A DNA stretch of 64,000 nucleotides from a virus. This document shows, piece after piece, positions 22,298 through 31,701 of this stretch. Numbering within the stretch: the stretch's first letter is position 1; every line of letters starts with the position of its first letter. Both the position numbers and the translations under genes were made by a program. Under the pieces are notes generated by a model. That model was not told the DNA's origin and did no database searches. It saw only the letters and a program-made list of their open reading frames with translations. The DNA is taken from IMG/VR virus record IMGVR_UViG_3300032607_001425, positions 1 through 64,000 of that record. One strand, given 5' to 3'.

Positions 22298-23522
22298 ATA
22301 AAACTTTTTTTAATTTTTCTAAATCTACTACCCATCGACAGTTTAACCCGTTGTCTAGTTTTTTACAACTACTTGACTCTACTGTAATTGTTTTAAATTC
22401 CACAGAACTATTCCATCCAGCAACTGGTTGATCTAGGTATGAGATAGTTACCTTAGTGCTTTCTATTGAAGTAATTTCTCCTACAATACCTTCGTACTGC
22501 ACTCTCATATATTTCTGAAAATTTTCCTTAGATGCTAGAGATGTATGTTGGAATAGGTTTCTATCTACTTGAGAAAAGCTATGTAAAAATCTTTCATTAA
22601 TCTCCAAAAACCCTGGTGAGCATATCGCTGTTAATTTACATTTAGTATTTCCAAATAATGTGTTAGCTAGACCTCCTCCAATGGCTCCTACTACGTGAGT
22701 AGCATTGCTAAAGAGTTGTATCTTTTGATGTGTAGTTAGTAGCTCTGTAAATACTTCTTCGTACCCAATTGTCGATAGGTACTCCACTAGCTCTTGTTCA
22801 TTTACCAAAAGCCTTCTACTTGTATAATTGGTTCCTATATTTGACAGGTCATTGTGCTTCCAGGTCTGTCTCGATATGTAAATTTTCTTAGGAAAAGTTT
22901 CAGTAGTATTCTTTAAAGCTTCTTGTTTTATTGTATTATATAGTCTATAGATTTCTTCCCTTGGAGGTACGTTTGAATCAAAACCGTGTGTGTAGGAATC
23001 TGAGATGTGTATATTATTGTACTTTGTGTTTTTCTGTGCTATTATGATGTTGCTCTCTTCTATTCCTAGTAACTTTAAAAATTCTAATACAAATTTATAG
23101 TGTGAATCTTTTTGAGGATTGGGATAGGTCATTAATAGCTTAACATCTTTCTGCTTTCTTAATGTCAAATAGCTTATTAGGTAAGGCAGTGTATCGTATA
23201 GAAAGTGGTAGTAGTTGTCTGTATTGTATGCAAAAAAGAATACATCAGAAAACACCTCACTGCTATAGCTCGGAGCTGTAATGTCAAAAGAGGTAGGTGC
23301 TACTTCTCGGAGAGACATTACTTTTTCATCTATAGGATTAAATATCTGATCCTGCCTCTCACTGTATAGCAGAACCTTAGGATACTGTAGTGCGTTGTCT
23401 ACAAATATGCAATCTTCTAACTTGTATATGTTGATAGCTCTTCGATTAGCATCCTCGGGTAGGTAGAGCACCTTGTCCTCTATCTCAGTCAGGTGATTTA
23501 TTTTATAAGTATTCTTTTCCAA
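22284..23522 (-). CDS. GT61 (DUF563) family glycosyltransferase, 412 aa
   Basis: The signature VVGAIGGGLANTLFGN (about residue 275) is the GAGLxN loop of GT61/DUF563. The N-terminal part has FAYNTDNYYHFLYDTLPYLI, the family's N/HW-x-x-D block. Predicted cytoplasmic, no signal peptide. In bacteria this family sits in capsule and O-antigen loci. Confidence 0.82.
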   Translation of the reverse strand: MEKNTYKINHLTEIEDKVLYLPEDANRRAINIYKLEDCIFVDNALQYPKVLLYSERQDQIFNPIDEKVMSLREVAPTSFDITAPSYSSEVFSDVFFFAYNTDNYYHFLYDTLPYLISYLTLRKQKDVKLLMTYPNPQKDSHYKFVLEFLKLLGIEESNIIIAQKNTKYNNIHISDSYTHGFDSNVPPREEIYRLYNTIKQEALKNTTETFPKKIYISRQTWKHNDLSNIGTNYTSRRLLVNEQELVEYLSTIGYEEVFTELLTTHQKIQLFSNATHVVGAIGGGLANTLFGNTKCKLTAICSPGFLEINERFLHSFSQVDRNLFQHTSLASKENFQKYMRVQYEGIVGEITSIESTKVTISYLDQPVAGWNSSVEFKTITVESSSCKKLDNGLNCRWVVDLEKLKKVLYGPK

Positions 23523-24330
23523 AAGTTACCAACTGTTCATTATAGTTATCTAAAATATATTGCTTATAACCTTTCTTTTCTAATATTGTATTAAAAATTG
23601 AAGGATTAATTTCTATACCTGCAACAATATCCTCTGGGGTGGCTACGGTATTGAATTGTAAGTTATTTACAACAGGATCGTACCTATCATTTATAAACTC
23701 AACACTATGGTTGTAATTTATAAATTCATAATGTTTGTACCAAAGCTGCTTAAGAGCATAAAACTCTGTGTTGATTGCCTGCAAGTGTATTACTCCTATA
23801 TCGTGAGTCACTGCTGCTGGTAGATGTATCTGTGGTGTTCTAGGTGTATGGTACTTCCATTGGGTTAGATCAAAGTGTCCTGTATGTTTCATAGGTAGTA
23901 TGAAACTTCTGTAGTTGCTAGCATAGGATGGATCCTGTCTCAACTTATTTACAGAACCTTCTACCACATTGTACCAGTAAAGTAGGAAGTTGGTAGTCTC
24001 ATAATTTTGTAAAATATCTTGAAACATTCCTTCAAAGTTTGCAGAAAGTAACTCATCACAATCTATAGTAAGTACGTAGTCTGCTCCTACTTTCCTACTA
24101 TATTCCAGCATTGCTGATCTATTATGGGATTCGCTAAAGGTGTTACGATCACTGTCAATTATATGTAATCTGTCTACTGGTATGTGTTTCTTAATAACGT
24201 CTACTGTGCTATCGCTGGAGCTGTCGTTAAAGAATACAAACTTATCTACAGGATACTTTACCCAGAAGGGAAGAACTACTTGTAGTAAATCTTCCTCGTC
24301 CTTTACCATTGTGTTAAAATGTACTAACAT
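23503..24330 (-). CDS. GT2-like (Glyco_tranf_2_4) glycosyltransferase, 275 aa
   Basis: MVKDEEDLLQVVLPFW, then FVFFNDSSSDSTVDVI and DYVLTIDCDELL form the expected order of this family: acceptor loop, nucleotide site and D-x-D. Ends about 20 bases inside the next gene. Substrate unknown. Confidence 0.83.
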   Translation of the reverse strand: MLVHFNTMVKDEEDLLQVVLPFWVKYPVDKFVFFNDSSSDSTVDVIKKHIPVDRLHIIDSDRNTFSESHNRSAMLEYSRKVGADYVLTIDCDELLSANFEGMFQDILQNYETTNFLLYWYNVVEGSVNKLRQDPSYASNYRSFILPMKHTGHFDLTQWKYHTPRTPQIHLPAAVTHDIGVIHLQAINTEFYALKQLWYKHYEFINYNHSVEFINDRYDPVVNNLQFNTVATPEDIVAGIEINPSIFNTILEKKGYKQYILDNYNEQLVTFGKEYL

Positions 24331-25110
24331 CTATTCGTAAGATTCATTTAGAGAGTTAAACTTTTTCATATTATGTTTGTTTTTTTTCACAAACATTTCA
24401 TAAGGATACTGTTGATAGTCTTCCCATACCTTTCTCATTGGAGTATCCCACATTCCTTTAAATCCATTGGCGTCTGGGGTGTATTTTGCTTCTCGAAGTC
24501 TTTTATTAACTGTCGGCTTGTTATCGACATGTATTTCGGAATTAATTGGCATATCATCGTACCTTGCAGCATTGTATATTCCACTTACTAATAATGTAGG
24601 TATGTTTTCGTTAAACATTTCTGCATACCTATGTACCATATCTCCATCCTCTTCTCCTAACGCTAGCAGTCTCTCATCGAAGTAGCCTAGTGTATGTAGC
24701 ATCTGCTTTGTAATTACAAAGTGTGAAAATCCATAATTCAAAGTAAAAAACTCAGCTTGAGTATTATCCAATTGCTCTCCAATAGTTTTTACGATATCTG
24801 CTTCATACTTAACATCATCTCCCATTACAAGTACATAGTCTGTTCTACTGAAGATTACAAGGTTGTTCCATAGTTTTGATAGACTTTTAAACTCAGGACA
24901 AACAAATGGATAGCAGTTACTCACTGTTGCACAGAAGTTAAGCATATCCATTCTATAGTCCTCATCTGTTAACTCCTCATTGTTTCCATTAATTATAAGA
25001 ATAATATCAACCTCCTCTTCACTATTTTGCCGAATACTTCGTACTAACTCTTTTACAATTTCTCTACGTTCCTTAAATGTTACAATTCCTATACTGATTT
25101 TATTTTTCAT
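24331..25110 (-). CDS. GT2 family glycosyltransferase, 259 aa
   Basis: KISIGIVTFKERREIVKELV opens a GT-A fold, IILIINGNNEEL is the nucleotide strand and YVLVMGDDVKYE the metal site. It ends with TAG, showing that TAG is a normal stop codon here. Substrate unknown. Confidence 0.83.
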   Translation of the reverse strand: MKNKISIGIVTFKERREIVKELVRSIRQNSEEEVDIILIINGNNEELTDEDYRMDMLNFCATVSNCYPFVCPEFKSLSKLWNNLVIFSRTDYVLVMGDDVKYEADIVKTIGEQLDNTQAEFFTLNYGFSHFVITKQMLHTLGYFDERLLALGEEDGDMVHRYAEMFNENIPTLLVSGIYNAARYDDMPINSEIHVDNKPTVNKRLREAKYTPDANGFKGMWDTPMRKVWEDYQQYPYEMFVKKNKHNMKKFNSLNESYE

Positions 25111-25130
25111 ATGTGTATTAAATTAATTTA

Positions 25131-25883
25131 CTATAACCTTATATGCTCAATACTTACTTGTCTTGTGTTGAAGTTTTTATACTTCTCTAAAAGTCTTGTA
25201 TTCTGATCTAATACTATTTTATCTCTGTAGCTTACATTGCTTACCGTTTCCTGGTGATCTAGATACAAGCAAAGGATTTCAGGTATAAGTTTAAATTTGT
25301 AACCACTCTCTGCCATACGGAGCCACATTTCCCAGTCTCCAATTGTCTTAAAATTTATATAATCAAAGTATCCAATTTTGCTATGAATATCCTTTCGCCA
25401 CATAGGATCAGGTCCACATAGGCAGGCAGTTTTTGCATACAGTTCGTAGTTGTCAGGAAAGTTAGTATAAGTTTTGCCTTCTGGTTGTATTGTATAGAAA
25501 GTGTCCTCCACATCTTGTGTTGTTACATAGTAGTTGTACGCAACTGAGTACTCTGGGTTGTTGTATAGTAGCTCGTACTTAATCTTTGTGTTGGTAGGAT
25601 ACCTTAGATCGTCTATATTCCAGTTAGTCACATACTGAGTTGTAGAAGCTTGTATTCCAATATTCCAAGCATTATACACTCCTAACTGTTTATCTTCTTG
25701 TATAAACCTTATGTTAGGATACTGTCGCAATACGTCTAATTGTGGACCTTCTTCTGAGTATACAACTATATGCTCTGTTTCTTCGAACAGTTCTTGCTCT
25801 ATTACATTAGCGGCAAATCTTGTAATAAACTTGCCATACACATGTAGTGGTCCAATTGCTGTTATACTAGTTAGTTTGTACAT
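25131..25883 (-). CDS. GT2 family glycosyltransferase, 250 aa
   Basis: GT-A pattern with HIVVYSEEGPQLDVLRQYPN, then LGVYNAWNIGIQASTTQYVT and NWNIDDLRYP (DxD-like). C-terminal GDWEMWLRMAESGYKFK is the usual GT2 E-x-W acceptor block. Good match to capsule-type GT2 enzymes. Confidence 0.85.
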   Translation of the reverse strand: MYKLTSITAIGPLHVYGKFITRFAANVIEQELFEETEHIVVYSEEGPQLDVLRQYPNIRFIQEDKQLGVYNAWNIGIQASTTQYVTNWNIDDLRYPTNTKIKYELLYNNPEYSVAYNYYVTTQDVEDTFYTIQPEGKTYTNFPDNYELYAKTACLCGPDPMWRKDIHSKIGYFDYINFKTIGDWEMWLRMAESGYKFKLIPEILCLYLDHQETVSNVSYRDKIVLDQNTRLLEKYKNFNTRQVSIEHIRL

Positions 25884-26860
25884 AGATATAATATAGTACT
25901 TAATTTCTGATTAAACAACTCTCTACTGTAATATTTTTTATAATTCTCCTTAGCTGTCTTACTGCACTGCTGATAGAACTTACCATCGTCTCTGAGTCTT
26001 TCAGCTAGCATTGCTGCCTTTTCTACATCTTCTACATCCACTGCTAGGTCTGGATGACAAAGTCTTTGTGTATCTACTTTTTCATTTCCTATGCAAGGTA
26101 TGCCAAAATAAGCACAATTTAAACTAAACGTACCAGCTGCTATGGTTGGCATGAGGTGTACTGCATATTTGAATGAGCTTAACTGCTTCATCCAATCTGT
26201 CCAGTATGCTCTTGGTAAGTGGTTTATTAATTGATCTTCCCCCTCTCTCATTGCGTGAGAAGTCTGTCCCCATATCGGAACATCAAACCTTTGTGCCACT
26301 GTGAAGCTTTCCATTCCTCCGTACCATCTAGCAAAATTTCCTCCTATGATAACTTTTTCCTCTGTAACAGGTTGAATACTTTCTACTATAGAATCTATCA
26401 TTAGAGTAGGCATAACATGCACAGGTACGTTAGGAAACATTCCTTTATAGTATTTTACATCATGTTCGTTGTGGGCAAAGATTCCATCACAAGCTACCAT
26501 CATGTTAAAGAACCTAACTTGATCAACCATATTATAATCATTCCACCACCAGTGAGGTCCCTCTTGGATACAGTATACTTTCTTATTATTTAGTTTTAAT
26601 CTCTCTACTGGTTCTTTTACTAGAAGATCGCTTACTGGGTTTGTTCCATCTACTATCTGCGAACCTTCTGCACTCAGGTATACTCTTCCTTTGGGAAAGA
26701 TTATAAAAATATGATTATAGTCTCTAACTTTAGGGAAATCGTGTATGTTAAAGTGGTCAGCATCTAATGCATGCATCCAAGCAAACTCTGTTCGCATATT
26801 AGGATGGTTGGAGGGAATCTTTCCTTCAAATCCCATCTCTGTTAAGAATGCTATCTTCAT
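25871..26860 (-). CDS. GT-B family glycosyltransferase, 329 aa
   Basis: Starts MKIAFLTEMGFEGKIPSNHP. VIIGGNFARWYGGMESF and the C-terminal YAVHLMPTIAAGTFSLNCAY followed by FGIPCIGNEKVDTQ fit a GT1/GT4-like donor-binding domain. Overlaps both neighbours. Confidence 0.75.
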   Translation of the reverse strand: MKIAFLTEMGFEGKIPSNHPNMRTEFAWMHALDADHFNIHDFPKVRDYNHIFIIFPKGRVYLSAEGSQIVDGTNPVSDLLVKEPVERLKLNNKKVYCIQEGPHWWWNDYNMVDQVRFFNMMVACDGIFAHNEHDVKYYKGMFPNVPVHVMPTLMIDSIVESIQPVTEEKVIIGGNFARWYGGMESFTVAQRFDVPIWGQTSHAMREGEDQLINHLPRAYWTDWMKQLSSFKYAVHLMPTIAAGTFSLNCAYFGIPCIGNEKVDTQRLCHPDLAVDVEDVEKAAMLAERLRDDGKFYQQCSKTAKENYKKYYSRELFNQKLSTILYLCTN

Positions 26861-27483
26861 AGTGTATTGTAATAGTTATTTTGTTTTTCTTGTCTGTCTA
26901 TTGTCTTTGGATGATATAGTGCATACTCCTCTTCTCTAGGAAGCAGAGACATTGTCTTGTATCCGTCAAGTACTTCGTGAACCTTCTTCTTCCATTTTAT
27001 AGTAGGATCGTTTCTATAAATTCTCCATTGGTAGTCCGGGAAGTTTACCCAACCTCTGTCATCTACATTCCATCTCCATTGACGAATATGGTCTTGCGTT
27101 AATCCTTCTACAGTGTTTACTCTAGGTACAAGAAATACATCTACCTCTTGATTAATTTCTAAGATGTATGGAAGTGCGTTAATAAGTTCTTCGTTAGGAA
27201 GTTCATCTGCATCTATCTGGAATATGTAATCTCCTGTACAATGTGATGTTAGTTTGTTTTTCCAATCAGCAAAGTGTCCTTGAAATGCATCTCTATAGCA
27301 TTGTATTTCGGTAGGGAGTGTTAGCAAGTACTTGTACACCTCATCTTTTCCATTTGAATGATCAAGGAGTATTACTACCTCATCATCCTCTCTTTTGCTA
27401 GAAAGGAGGAAGTTGACTAGTCTTTTCACTTCCTCCAATTCATTGCAAACTGTGATCCCGTATGACAACTTTATATTACTCAT
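26857..27483 (-). CDS. GT2 family glycosyltransferase, 208 aa
   Basis: YGITVCNELEEVKRLVNFLL begins the fold, VVILLDHSNGKDEV follows, and YIFQIDADELPNEELI is a clear D-x-D. WKKKVHEVLDGY is the usual late acceptor motif (xxVHE) of Kdo- or heptose-type GT2 enzymes. It overlaps the HNH gene end by eight bases. Confidence 0.85.
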   Translation of the reverse strand: MSNIKLSYGITVCNELEEVKRLVNFLLSSKREDDEVVILLDHSNGKDEVYKYLLTLPTEIQCYRDAFQGHFADWKNKLTSHCTGDYIFQIDADELPNEELINALPYILEINQEVDVFLVPRVNTVEGLTQDHIRQWRWNVDDRGWVNFPDYQWRIYRNDPTIKWKKKVHEVLDGYKTMSLLPREEEYALYHPKTIDRQEKQNNYYNTL

Positions 27484-28145
27484 ATCTTTTTCTTAGATTA
27501 TCTAACCAGGGTATAAACTGTAAATTATTAATTGAACCTATTATATTTGGATCTATTTTATTATTCCAACCTTCTTCTATAGAAATTCTATGATCTAACT
27601 GAAATCCTCCTTCTACTCCTGACCTTGTTCTAGGTTTGTCAAAATTTTCTAATTGATTTATGTCTTGTTGGTTTGTTATTCTCCAAACTTCTTTTCGATA
27701 CCTCTGCTTATCTTCTTTCCAGTTATTGTAAGTTTCCCAAGTCATACCTAAGTCCCTCATCTTCTTTCTAATAACCGGATGATTTTCTCCCGTCTTGGTC
27801 ATTAGCGGAGGATGAGTATTATTCTTAGCAGCACAAGATCTTCCACAATACTTAGCCAACTTATCTCTCTTAAATTCAGCTTTACACTCTTGACATATTT
27901 GCACTCCTATTCTACGCGCTTTATGAAAACATTTGCTAGAGCAAAATTTACTTGTCTCGTTCTTGTAGGGAAAGGGACTGTAAACTTCTTTACATTCTTC
28001 ACAGATCTTTTCCTGTCTTTTTCCTATAGGCTTCCTTAGCTTTTCCATCCAGTTTAGTTTTATTTCTCCAGTAATATTCCTTGGCCCATTTTCTTTGAGC
28101 ATCTTGTTGTTCTTCTACTGTATCGTATTTTTTTAATCTTCCCAT
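27476..28145 (-). pseudogene. HNH homing endonuclease, apparent frameshift near N terminus
   Basis: The main frame (27476-28102) has two Cys pairs (KICEECKEVYSPF, KFCSSKCFHKARR; QICQECKAEF, KYCGRSC) and an HNH core (GGFQLDHRISIEEG, NLQFIPWLDNLRKR). The normal start seems to be ATG at 28145 in another frame (MGRLKKYDTVEEQQDAQRKW and AKEYYWRNK), which stops after 48 codons. A late-type promoter precedes 28145, so I read one gene broken by a frameshift at about 28045-28060. Alternatively the shorter frame is translated from ATG at 28102. Confidence 0.6.
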
Positions 28146-28151
28146 CTTTAT

Positions 28152-28163
28152 TATAAATAGCTA
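28152..28163 (-). promoter_or_regulatory. Late-type promoter motif
   Basis: The minus strand reads CTAGCTATTTATAATAAAG directly before ATG at 28145, the same as before the HNH gene at 31702-32370. Confidence 0.4.
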
Positions 28164-28218
28164 GGTTTTTTAAAAAACTAAAAATAAAACTAAACTTAAT
28201 TGATCTCTTTTCATACTA

Positions 28219-28249
28219 CTAATATACGAAATCTATTCCGATTATGCAA
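28219..28249 (-). promoter_or_regulatory. Promoter upstream of the HNH and sugar cluster
   Basis: Minus-strand TTG (28247-28249), 20 bases, TATATTAG (28219-28226). It is the only promoter of this type found between 11.6 and 34.4 kb, so it may drive the genes from 28.1 down to 12.5 kb. Confidence 0.6.
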
Positions 28250-28888
28250 CTATGTTAAGGTAATTCTATTTGGAACTTTCTTTATAAGTCCTACCTGATA
28301 CCCTTCGAAAAGTACATCATACTGATTAGCGTACAGGCTCATGAACATCCGTATACCTAACTCAGGAGAGTTTATAGGAGACATATCTTTTAGATCCTTC
28401 CAACCAAAGTCGTCAAAGATTAAGATACCTCCTGGTCTAAGTAGCTTGTGCGCAAAGTACGCATCTACTAAAGTATCATCGGCTCGGTGCGAAGCATCTA
28501 TGTAAACTAAATCATACTTCTTTTCTTCACTAAGTTGTGGAAGAGTTTTTTGAGAAAAACCTTTATAAATTGTGAAGTCAATATTTGGGAAGAATGAAAT
28601 ATTGTGTTTAAAATTTTTTTCTATCGTAGATAGTCCCTGTGCTTGCCTATCCTTTTCATGAACCATTCCTGTCTCTGAGGTGCTTCCTTCAAAAGTGTCA
28701 ATCACGTCGTATGTACCTCCCATTTCAGTAAGTACGTTCTCGCATAACCATACTGTGGCTCTTCCTTCATAGCAGCCTATTTCAAGTACGTCTTTTATAT
28801 TTCGATCTGTATTCTTAAATACCTCAGTCCAGATTGGAATGGCTATGTCAAACCACTCTTCATTAAACCTATACCTTTCGTTAAACAT
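28250..28888 (-). CDS. Class I SAM-dependent methyltransferase, 212 aa
   Basis: VLEIGCYEGRATVWLCENVL is the SAM loop, YDVIDTFEG the acidic motif, and YDLVYIDASHRADDTLVDAY with LLRPGGILIFDDFGW complete a Methyltransf_24-type fold. Likely target: a sugar or small acceptor in the glycan pathway. Its stop touches the promoter at 28219-28249. Confidence 0.83.
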   Translation of the reverse strand: MFNERYRFNEEWFDIAIPIWTEVFKNTDRNIKDVLEIGCYEGRATVWLCENVLTEMGGTYDVIDTFEGSTSETGMVHEKDRQAQGLSTIEKNFKHNISFFPNIDFTIYKGFSQKTLPQLSEEKKYDLVYIDASHRADDTLVDAYFAHKLLRPGGILIFDDFGWKDLKDMSPINSPELGIRMFMSLYANQYDVLFEGYQVGLIKKVPNRITLT

Positions 28889-29354
28889 TCAGACCTCCCT
28901 CTTGCTCTGCAAGTTCTACATCAAAGAATTTGATTGCATCTAATGCTTCCATAAAGTCCTCTTTGTCAAAGTGTTTGATATTTTTCATATCCATTTTAGT
29001 TGTCTGACCTTTTGGAAACTTAGCTTTCTCTTCTTCCAGTATCTCTACTGAACTAACTGCAGCCCATCTCCAACTCTCTTTTGCCGTTCCGTCTAGGAAT
29101 ACCATTCCTTTGTTAGGAAGAGTGACTGTTGATGGGAACCAAACTTTCTTATCCTCATCAATGAACATAAGGTCTTTGTATAGTTCTGGTGATGCTTCTA
29201 ATGTTTTGTTTACTAATTCTCCTCCCTCAACCATTAAAGTTGAAGTTGAGTATCCACATCCGAAACAAAAGCTCGTTGTTACTTCTTCACTTACCTGCTG
29301 TTCGTAGCAAGCATTTCCTCCACAGTGTGGACAGATTGACATTTTTTCTTCCAT
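28881..29354 (-). CDS. Zinc-ribbon protein, 157 aa
   Basis: N-terminal MSICPHCGGNACYEQ and SFCFGCGYSTS give a CxxC...CxxC zinc ribbon. The rest is mixed alpha/beta with SWRWAAVSSVEILEEEKAKF and no catalytic motif. Overlaps the methyltransferase by eight bases and abuts the next glycosyltransferase. Function unknown. Confidence 0.7.
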   Translation of the reverse strand: MEEKMSICPHCGGNACYEQQVSEEVTTSFCFGCGYSTSTLMVEGGELVNKTLEASPELYKDLMFIDEDKKVWFPSTVTLPNKGMVFLDGTAKESWRWAAVSSVEILEEEKAKFPKGQTTKMDMKNIKHFDKEDFMEALDAIKFFDVELAEQEGGLNV

Positions 29355-30640
29355 TATACTTTTCTTAATTTTGGTAGTTCAATTTTCTTTAGCTGAGGTA
29401 GTTTTAATTGTACTTGTTTAGGAAACTCAGGTACGTACTGTGTTAGAATAGTATCTAGCGTTTCTCTCATCTTATCGTACGAGAACTCTGTTCTGCTTCG
29501 GTATCCCTGTCTCTTTGCTAATTCCTTATAAACTTTATAATCCTCAAACACATCCTTTAAAGCTTTTCCTACTAAGGCATCGTCTGGAGTAAACCATTGA
29601 CTCTCTTGTAGTATCATTTTATCAACAGCTGCAGATGGGTGTACGTTTGTTAAACTTCCTCCAATTTGTTTTGTAAATTTACTGTCTAAGAAGTCTATAT
29701 GACCTGACCATCCTGATGCTATGATTGGTTTGTTTACTAAACTAAATTCAAGTAATGGTCTTCCAAATCCTTCTCCTTTTGTTAAAGAGATCATTGCTTT
29801 CACCTTAGTGTGATTGTACAGTTCATTTACTTCACCATCAGACATTTCTCCATGAAGAAGATATATGTTTGGTAGTTTTCCTTTTACAGTTTTTCTAATT
29901 GCATCAATTCTATTTAGCACTTCCTCTCTATCCATAATGGACGTTCCTGATCCTGCTTGTACTTTTAGAATAAGTCCTGGCTGATCTTTCTTATTCTTAA
30001 ATGTTTCAAGGAATGCTTTAATAGTATATCCGATATTTTTTCTATCCTCTCCAAGTATTCCTGGAAGCCAATGTCCTACTGTTAGGAAGCAGAATGATTC
30101 GTCTATATTAGAAAGATCTAACTTAGTTGGAAATGCTAACGGAGTGTACTTTTGTATATCAGCTCCTTCAAATACAACCTCTACTTTTGTAGTAAGAGCT
30201 AGAGTTCCTGTTACCTGACCTGTGTTACTATCCTGTATATTGAATTTACTTTCTTCAAATACTTTCTTAGCATGCTGTGCTGATGCTATTACTAGGTCCA
30301 TTCTATTGCATCCTTCGATCCAAGAAGGATCGCAGATTGTAGTTTCTATTCCTGCAGTTACTCCAATACTATACTTACCTACTTTTTGAAATTCATTTGG
30401 TACAGTAATTTGAACCCAAATGTCTGGTTGTTGTGTTAGTTGAGGTATAATTCTGGAAGCTAGTGATTGATTGTTGTGATCCTTTAGATATCCAAATCTC
30501 GTATTACCCCATCTTTGTGATAGGATTTTCACATCGTACTTGTCTAGATCTATAATTGATTGTACAAAATCTCTTGCTCTTGCTCCATATCCTGAATAAG
30601 TGTCAATTGGACAGCTTACTGCTAATGTAGGTTTACTCAT
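29354..30640 (-). CDS. GT4-type glycosyltransferase, 428 aa
   Basis: GT-B fold with an N-terminal SGYGARARDFVQSI acceptor site and a C-terminal donor site KAMISLTKGEGFGRPLLEFS (the E-x7-E region), then KPIIASGWSGHIDFLD. Full-length and intact, in contrast to the split paralogue just upstream. It probably adds a hexose to the glycan. Confidence 0.88.
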   Translation of the reverse strand: MSKPTLAVSCPIDTYSGYGARARDFVQSIIDLDKYDVKILSQRWGNTRFGYLKDHNNQSLASRIIPQLTQQPDIWVQITVPNEFQKVGKYSIGVTAGIETTICDPSWIEGCNRMDLVIASAQHAKKVFEESKFNIQDSNTGQVTGTLALTTKVEVVFEGADIQKYTPLAFPTKLDLSNIDESFCFLTVGHWLPGILGEDRKNIGYTIKAFLETFKNKKDQPGLILKVQAGSGTSIMDREEVLNRIDAIRKTVKGKLPNIYLLHGEMSDGEVNELYNHTKVKAMISLTKGEGFGRPLLEFSLVNKPIIASGWSGHIDFLDSKFTKQIGGSLTNVHPSAAVDKMILQESQWFTPDDALVGKALKDVFEDYKVYKELAKRQGYRSRTEFSYDKMRETLDTILTQYVPEFPKQVQLKLPQLKKIELPKLRKV

Positions 30641-30642
30641 AA

Positions 30643-31575
30643 CTAGTATATTAATTTATGTTTAACGTATTTTTTTGGTCTGTCTGCTATTTTATATACA
30701 TCAAACCTAGATCTAGGAACAAACTTTGCAAATGTTTCATCCATTGCATCAATAACATTTTCACACATTTGACGTGCTGACATTCCTGATTCATCTGACG
30801 TTACCCATTCTCTAGCTAATAGTCCCCTTCTAGTTCTCTCTTCCTTGCCCATATCGTAAACTGTACAAAGAGCTTTTGCTACATCTTCTGGTGCACATCT
30901 GTCATCATATATGTATGGAGTTGGAACTGAACCTACTAAGGAGATGTTTGAAGGATATACAGGCACTGCCCATAGTCCATGATCTCTATAAGTACCTCTA
31001 TGGTTAGAAGGAAAGTCAGAGCTAAAGTCAATCCACTCACCATTGTTATTTGTAAATCTCATCTGATCTTGCATACCTCCTGTTACATTAGCAATAATCA
31101 TTTTACCTGCCATCATAGTTTCAGTTAGAGATAATCCCCATCCTTCGTTTGAAGTGATAAGCATTCCTACATCAGCTATATTATAAAGTAGATTCATTTG
31201 TGGAGTGTCCAATCTCTCTTGAGAGAAGAATACATTTACATAACTGTCATCACAAACTGCTTCTCTTACTGCATAAAGATCTGTACCATTTTCATCTACA
31301 GCTTGTGTATGCATTACTAAAGCACATTTCTTAGCTTCTTCTTCTCCAATCATATCACAGAACATTCTGTATGACAAAATTACATCTCCTGGAGATTTTC
31401 TTCTAATGTTTCTTGAATTGAAGAATGCTACGAATTCAATATCCTTTCCTTGGAATAGATTCTTCTTAAACTGATCTAGAAGTTTAATATCTTCTACTGA
31501 AGTCATTGGAAAGAAATGTTCGTGGTTTATTCCATGAGGAACATACTTTGCTATTGTTTTTCTTTTTTCTTGCAT
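30643..31575 (-). CDS. Split GT4 glycosyltransferase, C-terminal part, 310 aa
   Basis: It begins inside the GT4 fold: KYVPHGINHEHFFP is the typical interdomain segment, LIASNEGW-like LITSNEGWGLSLTETMMAGK is the donor site. The N-terminal domain is encoded separately at 32430-32981 and an HNH gene plus a small RHH frame lie between. The start used is ATG at 31575. Either the two polypeptides assemble or an intron is removed; no splice sites could be identified. Confidence 0.78.
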   Translation of the reverse strand: MQEKRKTIAKYVPHGINHEHFFPMTSVEDIKLLDQFKKNLFQGKDIEFVAFFNSRNIRRKSPGDVILSYRMFCDMIGEEEAKKCALVMHTQAVDENGTDLYAVREAVCDDSYVNVFFSQERLDTPQMNLLYNIADVGMLITSNEGWGLSLTETMMAGKMIIANVTGGMQDQMRFTNNNGEWIDFSSDFPSNHRGTYRDHGLWAVPVYPSNISLVGSVPTPYIYDDRCAPEDVAKALCTVYDMGKEERTRRGLLAREWVTSDESGMSARQMCENVIDAMDETFAKFVPRSRFDVYKIADRPKKYVKHKLIY

Positions 31576-31700
31576 AACTTTTCTTTTATTATTATTTCTA
31601 AATATTTTGTAATCTTAAGTCCATTTTCTAAGCAATGTGCTTTCAAAATGGCATAGACATCCTCACCTATATTTACTGATTTATTTTTAAATACTTCCAT
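31551..31700 (-). CDS. Small ribbon-helix-helix-like protein, 49 aa
   Basis: ATG at 31700 opens MEVFKNKSVNIGEDVYAILK, followed by AHCLENGLKITKYLEIII, the strand-helix-helix pattern of RHH DNA-binding proteins (KSVNI strand, DVYAILKAHCLENG helix, KITKYLEIIIKEKL helix). It ends with TAG inside the next gene's start region. It may regulate or accompany the HNH insertion. Confidence 0.6.
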   Translation of the reverse strand: MEVFKNKSVNIGEDVYAILKAHCLENGLKITKYLEIIIKEKLCKKKEKQ

Positions 31701-31701
31701 T

